Below are positions 29,558 to 34,480 of a DNA stretch of 34,480 bases, piece after piece. Numbering within the stretch: the first letter of the stretch is position 1; each line of letters opens with the position of its first letter. Location of the stretch: NCBI GenBank assembly GCA_020721745.1, contig DYMC01000001.1, positions 1 to 34,480 on the forward strand, written 5' to 3'. The notes beneath the pieces were generated by a model. That model was given only the letters and a program-made list of their open reading frames with translations. It ran no database searches and had not been told where the DNA came from. The DNA comes from Lentisphaera sp. Lineage in GTDB: Bacteria > Verrucomicrobiota > Lentisphaeria > Victivallales > GWF2-50-93. A program made the position numbers and the translations under genes.

Positions 29558-30454
29558 CTACTTAGCCGCTTGCTTCGACCTCTTGTACTGGATGACTTTG
29601 GTGAAGTCACCAGACTTTGCCGCCTCTGCACGCAGCCGCTCGAGGGTTGGGTCCACAGTCCCAGACTTGTTGCCAGTTCCCTGGACAATGCGCTCAGGTG
29701 CTGTGGCTGCTTTGCGTTGCGTAACTTTCAATTGAGTCTCCAGTTTAGCCACCGCGAAAGCAAATTTCACGGGGTCAGTGATGGTCGAGATTTCCTTGGC
29801 CTTCTTTGGGTTCTTGCCCAGCGCGTAGATAACCAACGCAGGGTTCTCAGCTCCTTGCAGCATGATGCCTTGCTGGGTGCCGTTGAAGATGTCCTGGACA
29901 GTCGCCTCGGCGTCGTCGAAGTCCCTGACCTTCAGTTTAGCTTTCGCCTCGTTGTAGGCATCCAGTTTGGCCTGCCAAGCTTTCTGCTGTTCCTTTTGTG
30001 CAGCTTCAGCTTGTGCAGCAGCTTGGTCGGCTTCACGTTTCCGGTCGTACCAAGCTGTCAATGCTTGCTCGAACCTCTCAGCGTCATAATCGTAATCTTC
30101 AAGAGCGGGCTTCTTACCCAAGGCTGCCGGCTTGGTCTCAGCAGTCTTGATGGCGTTGAGCTTCTCTTCCAGTTCACGGATGCGACGCTTGTCCTCGCGG
30201 TTGATCCTGCGCAGTTCACGTACCCATTCGGGCGCTCGGGTCTCTTCCTCAGTGGGTGGCGCTTCCTCACCAATGGTCACCACAACATCATCGGACTCAG
30301 TGGCAGTTTCCTGGGTGCCTTCACCTTCGTTGTCATCGGACTGGGTTTCGTCGGTGTTGCTGTCTTCACCCTCGCCGTCCACAACCGTGGTTTCGTCTTC
30401 CAAGGTTACCACTTCATCGTCTGCCGCTGCTTGGTCGTCTGCCTTTTTGTTCAT
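29558..30454 (-). CDS. Scaffolding protein, P22 gp8-like, 298 aa
   Basis: Highly charged helical protein between portal and coat, the usual scaffold position. The N-terminal third is very acidic (DEVVTLEDETTVVDGEGEDS), the centre contains a long Ala/Glu/Gln coiled-coil region (DQAAAQAEAAQKEQQKAW), and the basic C-terminal end (GDFTKVIQYKRSKQAAK) resembles the helix-turn-helix by which P22 scaffold binds coat. The ATG at 30454 is preferred over an upstream TTG at 30472. It should leave the procapsid during maturation. Confidence 0.88.
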   Translation of the reverse strand: MNKKADDQAAADDEVVTLEDETTVVDGEGEDSNTDETQSDDNEGEGTQETATESDDVVVTIGEEAPPTEEETRAPEWVRELRRINREDKRRIRELEEKLNAIKTAETKPAALGKKPALEDYDYDAERFEQALTAWYDRKREADQAAAQAEAAQKEQQKAWQAKLDAYNEAKAKLKVRDFDDAEATVQDIFNGTQQGIMLQGAENPALVIYALGKNPKKAKEISTITDPVKFAFAVAKLETQLKVTQRKAATAPERIVQGTGNKSGTVDPTLERLRAEAAKSGDFTKVIQYKRSKQAAK

Positions 30455-30481
30455 TTCAATGACCCCATTCAAACCTCACCC

Positions 30482-30511
30482 ATTAGAGCGGCTGGGTGGG
30501 AACCGCATAAA
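30482..30511 (-). promoter_or_regulatory. Possible promoter upstream of scaffold and coat
   Basis: On the minus strand, TTTATG (30506-30511) is followed by 18 bases and TCTAAT (30482-30487), in the gap between portal and scaffold. The -10 box has one mismatch to TATAAT and the -35 is only fair. It would allow extra transcription of scaffold and coat. Evidence is weak. Confidence 0.35.
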
Positions 30512-30519
30512 CAAAGATA

Positions 30520-32598
30520 TTACAGTGAAGTGCCGTTCTGGGATACAGTTTCGGCCCCTTGAGGTTGGACCTGGCCCAATCCACCTAACTTTTCGATGAC
30601 CTCAATGGCCTGGCGCTGCTCTGACGAGTTCACTTCAGCCAGTGTCTTCATAGTCTTGGCCTTGGTTTCATCTGCCTGGGCAATCGTGAGGATGGTCTTG
30701 GCGCGAGCCTGAGTGGCATTGGCCGTGGCCTCATCGGCCGCTGCCTGCAAGTACTGCTCATTCGGATTGGGCTTGGCGTTCTGAGCTTCCTCAGCCATGG
30801 CCCGCTGTTCTTCCTCAGTGGGCTTGACGACTCCCATGCGGAGCAACTTCTTGCGGAAGTAGTCGCGCACCTCAGTGATACCTTCGCCTTCCATATTCAT
30901 CATGGCCATGGCGCCAAGGACCTGCTTGGTCTCAGCGTCATCGGTCAGGGAAGCCATACCGGTTAGAGCACGGACCGTGGCGGCACGCTTACTAGAAGAC
31001 GAAGGGCCGACGTCCACACTGACGTCGAACTCGGCGTCAGACAAGTCGTTCTCAATCCCAATCTCGCCCTTCTCGTTAATCATGGGCTTGGCCAGTTCGA
31101 CTGACTGAATCTCGCCTTGTGGGCCGATGGACTTCATCTTGCGGCCTTCTTCGACCAGAACATCCTTAGCCATGCTCAACCAAATTTCACCTGAGCGTTT
31201 GATGGCCTTGCTCATGTTGCTCATGTAGATGAAGGTTTGCATGTCGAGCTTGTTCTGCACGAGCTCAACTGCTTTGCCACTGATATTGGGCTGGAGCTCT
31301 TCGCCGGCCTGCTGGTTACCAAGCAGGTCCTTCATGTCCTGCTCAGTGATTTGCAGCAGAGCAGCCAAAGCCTGTGGAACCTGAGGCGGTTTGGTGTAAC
31401 CGATCGGACCAGAAATGGCTTGATTACCATTGGCGTCAGTAATGGGATTGACAAGCAGATAGGGAAAGTTCTTGATGTTGTCATTAGCCCACATTATTTG
31501 GTGGCCGGCAACTTGTTCAGGTGTGAGGATGGGCTTCTCAACCGAGGACATGGCGCTGATTTCACCGAGCTTCGACAGCTGCATGTTCTTCAAGCGCTGA
31601 GCATCCTTGGCCAAGCGGACATGACCCATGCAGCGCTCAACGTTGTCAACGAACCAGCGCTTGCCGTACATGGGCACGATGGGGATGCACTTACCGGCTA
31701 TGTAGCCGCAGTCCTCGAGAATCTTGGCGCCTGACAGGATGTACTTGCGGACGCGGCGGCGCTTGATGGTCTTCTGGCGAACCTCACGGCTGCCAACAGC
31801 GAGCAGGCGCTCTTCCAAGGTCTCATCAGCCTCGAAGTCGGCGTCATTGTAGCGTTCCTCATCGCCGTTCAGGGTCTCCCAGACGTAGACGGTCTCACGG
31901 GTCTCCTCGACGCGGTAGTACTCAGCCACATAGACGACGTCAGGCGTCAGCCAATCGAACTCATACCGATGGACTTCCTTCGGCCACGAAGCTGGATCAT
32001 CGCCCCACTCATCCTTGTAAGCTTGGTGCGTCATGGACGTGATGACGAAGCAGCTCTTGGCGTCAGCCTTGTCTTGGCGCTTGGCGTTCAGGTCAAAGAA
32101 TACAGACGAGTCGGCATCAAAGATCGGCTCAATGCGGATACGCTGCCTCTCGTCCTCTTTGTCCTCTTCGTTCTCGTACACTGTGCGCAGACGCCACGCA
32201 CCAAAGCCGCCAGCCACACCTTCCTCAAAGGCGTTGTCATAAGCTTCTTCAGCGCCGCTGTCCTGCTCGTCGGCACGGTACAGGCCGGCGCATATGTCAG
32301 CCAGCTTGTCGTGCTCCTTGCCTTCCTTGCTCACGAAGTTGACGGTGATGCGGTTGTTGCGGTACTCGTTGATGATGCGGATGACAGCCAAGTGAATCTT
32401 GTTAACCTCGAACTTGGGCTTGTTCTCGAACTGCTCGCCCAATGGACCTTCCCACTGAGCACCTGCGACCGAGTAAAACCGGCGGTCTTGTAGGCACTGC
32501 AGTCGCTCATCGCGCAGGGCAGATTGGATGTTGTCGAACTCGACGAGTGCCTCCTTGTGGATGGCAGCAAGTCGTTGCTCTTTGGTTGGTCGGGCCAT
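30520..32598 (-). CDS. Portal protein, P22 gp1-like, 692 aa
   Basis: Dodecameric ring protein through which DNA is packaged and released. N-terminal features RRFYSVAGAQWEGPL and NKIHLAVIRIINEYRNNRITV are typical of P22-type portals, followed by a mixed core and a long helical C-terminal region (residues 600-680, EATANATQARAKTILTIAQ) like the P22 barrel. The length is close to P22 gp1 (725 aa). It lies between the large terminase and the scaffold, the standard order. Confidence 0.93.
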   Translation of the reverse strand: MARPTKEQRLAAIHKEALVEFDNIQSALRDERLQCLQDRRFYSVAGAQWEGPLGEQFENKPKFEVNKIHLAVIRIINEYRNNRITVNFVSKEGKEHDKLADICAGLYRADEQDSGAEEAYDNAFEEGVAGGFGAWRLRTVYENEEDKEDERQRIRIEPIFDADSSVFFDLNAKRQDKADAKSCFVITSMTHQAYKDEWGDDPASWPKEVHRYEFDWLTPDVVYVAEYYRVEETRETVYVWETLNGDEERYNDADFEADETLEERLLAVGSREVRQKTIKRRRVRKYILSGAKILEDCGYIAGKCIPIVPMYGKRWFVDNVERCMGHVRLAKDAQRLKNMQLSKLGEISAMSSVEKPILTPEQVAGHQIMWANDNIKNFPYLLVNPITDANGNQAISGPIGYTKPPQVPQALAALLQITEQDMKDLLGNQQAGEELQPNISGKAVELVQNKLDMQTFIYMSNMSKAIKRSGEIWLSMAKDVLVEEGRKMKSIGPQGEIQSVELAKPMINEKGEIGIENDLSDAEFDVSVDVGPSSSSKRAATVRALTGMASLTDDAETKQVLGAMAMMNMEGEGITEVRDYFRKKLLRMGVVKPTEEEQRAMAEEAQNAKPNPNEQYLQAAADEATANATQARAKTILTIAQADETKAKTMKTLAEVNSSEQRQAIEVIEKLGGLGQVQPQGAETVSQNGTSL

Positions 32599-32607
32599 GG
32601 TAGTTCC

Positions 32608-33933
32608 TTAACGGTTGAAATGATTAACGGACGCGATCGGCTCGACCTTAACATCCTCCTTGAAGTTGATCGGCCATTCGTAATCGACGCAGTAACCAAT
32701 GGCCGTCGTGATGTGCTGGTACTCGCTGCAATCTTCCAGGAAGGTGCTGCCCTTCTTGATCTGCACTGTGGAAAAGCCCTTGTGGGCGTACTTGGCTTTC
32801 TCAATGTTCACGAACAGGCTGACCTCACCCCTAGCGTTCTTGATCTTGGCACGCACGGAGTTCTGCCGGTCCTTGATGGCTGGTGCCGCGTTCTTCACTT
32901 TGCGTGTCACGGTCCAGTTGTTGGAGCGAAGAACCTGTTCTATCTCAGTGTAGTCAGAGGCGTGTCCATGCTTCTCACCTGCACGGCCTGCTGGGTCGCC
33001 GTAAATGATGACGCTGCGGTTCTGGTGGTTCTTGAACTTCTCCACGAACTCAAGGGCCGACTGCCTGGCCACTGCGGACTGGAGAACAATCTCATCGAGG
33101 ATGAAGAAGTCATTGCCACGACGGACCCCGACGCCTGAGCTCATGGGCGTGAAGTTGAAGTCATGGCACCACATTAACTGCTCATGGGGCTTGATGACCT
33201 CGTTCGTGTAGTTGTCTGGGCCGTAGTCCTCGTACACACGGCCGGACGCGGTCTCGAAGCTGGCCTCGTATTCCTGCCGATATTGACGCGGCGACATGCG
33301 GCGCTTAGCTGCATCGATCACATCCTTGGGCAGAATGTCTGCGCTCTTCCACGTGTATAGCTTCCAGTCAGGATCGCCACTGGTCCGAGCGTACTCAGCC
33401 ATCTCGAAATAGTGATTCAAGCCGTCAGGGACGCCGATCAACCAGCACCATGGGCGATAGTCGGGCCTCGACGGGTTGAACGTATCAAGGGCTGGGCTGA
33501 TGTGCTCCTGCCACGCACCTTCGCGCACGTCGGCAATCTCATCAATGATGCCTCCGATCCAGTGCACACCTTCCATGCGCTGAGGTTGATCAAGACCGAT
33601 GAGGCTGATCGTGCTGCCGTTGGGCAAGCGAATCTGGAGCTCAGACTCGCTGACTGAGCGGTCACCGAAAACTGACGTGAAGCAGAGACGCTTGAGGTCG
33701 GTCCAGTAGATACGCTTGACTTGGTCCCGAGTAGGAGCAGCCACGAAGTAGGGCCCGGGCTCCCTCATGGCCTCACGCACCACAAAGCGCTTGGCGCGTT
33801 CGGACTTGCCGGACCGCCGCCCTGCTGGGACCACCTTGAACCGCACCTTGTCATTGACCAAGGCGGTTTGAATGGGGTGCTCGGCTAGTGGATACCAACG
33901 CTCCATGTCCTTCTGATGGGCGTGGTCAGTCAT
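32608..33933 (-). CDS. Terminase large subunit, 441 aa
   Basis: Packaging motor. The ATPase domain has Walker A GRRSGKSE (residues 38-45, Lys43) and Walker B IIDEIAD (Asp131, Glu132). The nuclease domain shows HDFNFTPMSSG (first acidic residue), FFILDEI and IYGDPAG, the RNase H-like triad. The start overlaps the small terminase stop by ATGA. The motifs do not settle whether DNA is cut at fixed ends or by headful. Confidence 0.95.
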   Translation of the reverse strand: MTDHAHQKDMERWYPLAEHPIQTALVNDKVRFKVVPAGRRSGKSERAKRFVVREAMREPGPYFVAAPTRDQVKRIYWTDLKRLCFTSVFGDRSVSESELQIRLPNGSTISLIGLDQPQRMEGVHWIGGIIDEIADVREGAWQEHISPALDTFNPSRPDYRPWCWLIGVPDGLNHYFEMAEYARTSGDPDWKLYTWKSADILPKDVIDAAKRRMSPRQYRQEYEASFETASGRVYEDYGPDNYTNEVIKPHEQLMWCHDFNFTPMSSGVGVRRGNDFFILDEIVLQSAVARQSALEFVEKFKNHQNRSVIIYGDPAGRAGEKHGHASDYTEIEQVLRSNNWTVTRKVKNAAPAIKDRQNSVRAKIKNARGEVSLFVNIEKAKYAHKGFSTVQIKKGSTFLEDCSEYQHITTAIGYCVDYEWPINFKEDVKVEPIASVNHFNR

Positions 33934-34298
33934 ACTGGAAGCTTCTCCGCGATCGACTTGAGGGCCTCGGACACGGCGTCTGAGTTGCCGCTGATGGAGA
34001 CGGTTTGTGTAGCAAGGCGCGGTGCGTAGTACGGAGCTGCTGCTTTCGCGGCGTCAATGCGTGTGGGAAAGTCAGCATAGAACTCTTCTTCCACAAGTTT
34101 TTTGCTCTTCTCGTTGCCCTTGGCGTCATACTCGACGACCCAACGCTTGTGCACGATGCCTTCACCACGGCTGACCTTCAGCAACCACTCGTGTGGGAGC
34201 AACCCAGCTTTCATCGCCTCTTCGCGAGCTTTGGTCGTGATCTTTTGCACGGAACCCCTGGGCCGACCAGCCCCGCGCCTTGCGCCACCTAAAGCCAT
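33930..34298 (-). CDS. Terminase small subunit, 122 aa
   Basis: First gene of the leftward block, with AGGAGG a short distance before the ATG. The N-terminus GGARRGAGRPRGS is a glycine-arginine, AT-hook-like DNA-binding motif common at the start of small terminases. The rest is helical, with DFPTRIDAAKAAAPYYAPRL in the centre and a short C-terminal helix. It should recognise the packaging site and load the large subunit. Position directly before the large terminase makes the assignment strong. Confidence 0.85.
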   Translation of the reverse strand: MALGGARRGAGRPRGSVQKITTKAREEAMKAGLLPHEWLLKVSRGEGIVHKRWVVEYDAKGNEKSKKLVEEEFYADFPTRIDAAKAAAPYYAPRLATQTVSISGNSDAVSEALKSIAEKLPV

Positions 34299-34342
34299 GT
34301 AGAGTCCTCCTAAATGTAATTAAGATTCACCTTATAGAATGG

Positions 34343-34371
34343 ATTATAGCTTGCCGGCGGGGCGATGTATA
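34343..34371 (-). promoter_or_regulatory. Promoter of the leftward structural operon
   Basis: On the minus strand a -35 box TATACA (34366-34371) is followed by 17 bases and a perfect -10 box TATAAT (34343-34348). Transcription would start near 34336, about 38 bases before the small terminase ATG. The remaining 34372-34440 region contains the palindrome CACGCGCGTG (34383-34392) but no gene. Confidence 0.75.
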
Positions 34372-34440
34372 CCCCATCGACGCACGCGCGTGTTATGGCG
34401 CGAAACCATCTGAAGTGGCGCCGGCGGAGTCCACAAGTCC

Positions 34441-34480
34441 TGCTACAGAATCTGCTACAGCTACAGTATTTTCCTTATTC
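34441..34480. repeat. Right copy of terminal inverted repeat with TGTAGC repeats
   Basis: Reverse complement of the left element, with one mismatch over the 27-base core (34441-34467). Read inward on the minus strand it carries the same three TGTAGC hexamers. If the molecule is circular or circularly permuted, the two copies would lie about eight bases apart and form one long dyad between the two divergent promoters. If it is linear they are terminal inverted repeats. The sequence alone does not decide. Confidence 0.85.

Noticed and set aside
29147..30562. Long plus-strand open frame of 471 codons
   Set aside because: It is antisense to the scaffold and the N-terminal part of the coat gene, both firmly identified on the minus strand.

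Overview
The window reads as a complete or nearly complete genome of a short-tailed dsDNA bacteriophage (podovirus). Two gene blocks cover almost all of it and converge. Positions 321-16022 are transcribed rightward and hold replication, recombination and nucleotide metabolism genes. Positions 34298-16134 are transcribed leftward and hold packaging, virion and lysis genes. The blocks meet at a strong hairpin terminator (16061-16103). Both ends carry the same TGTAGC-rich sequence in inverted orientation, pointing into the two operons. The host is most likely a Gram-negative bacterium of moderately high GC, judging from strong Shine-Dalgarno sites, sigma70-like promoters and P22-type DNA-injection proteins. 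The species cannot be told from the sequence. I see no integrase, repressor, phage RNA polymerase, tRNA or CRISPR array, so the phage looks virulent and dependent on host RNA polymerase.

Left block. A promoter and a structured leader RNA (757-840) precede a TOPRIM/SF3-type primase-helicase. Next come a one-gene unit for a 68-aa Ala/Lys-rich protein, a DUF3310 protein, a small DnaJ-like protein, a possible DNA-binding protein, a family A DNA polymerase, a Cas4/AddB-like nuclease, a DnaQ-like exonuclease, a zinc-finger protein, a VRR-NUC nuclease and a SNF2-like helicase. Four promoters share the plan TTTAC(A/G)-N17-TANNAT. From 11137 a run of small unknown genes includes two proteins that share a C-terminal module.

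The end of the left block (12648-16022) is a nucleotide and DNA-modification cassette: a SAM methyltransferase, a MazG-like pyrophosphohydrolase, a dNMP-kinase-like P-loop protein fused to a uracil-DNA-glycosylase-like domain, a thymidylate-synthase-family enzyme and a dCMP deaminase. The synthase-family enzyme has Asp where true thymidylate synthases have the dUMP-selecting Asn. That favours dCMP as substrate, and so a cytosine-modified genome.

Right block, in transcription order: small and large terminase, P22-like portal, scaffold, P22-like coat, gp4-like tail factor, two extra virion-like proteins, gp10-like tail factor, a tail-needle candidate, a small beta-rich protein, a cupin-SET fusion protein, three gp7/gp20/gp16-like injection proteins, a pectate-lyase-type tailspike with a P22-like head-binding domain, a small zinc-ribbon ORF, a one-TM protein, an M15 endolysin and a holin. 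The phage is therefore a P22-type virion joined to a lytic replication and nucleotide-modification module. The points most worth following are the predicted dCMP-specific enzyme and its cassette, the kinase-glycosylase fusion, the cupin-SET protein inside a virion operon, the leader RNA that begins at a promoter start site, and the inverted repeats at the ends.
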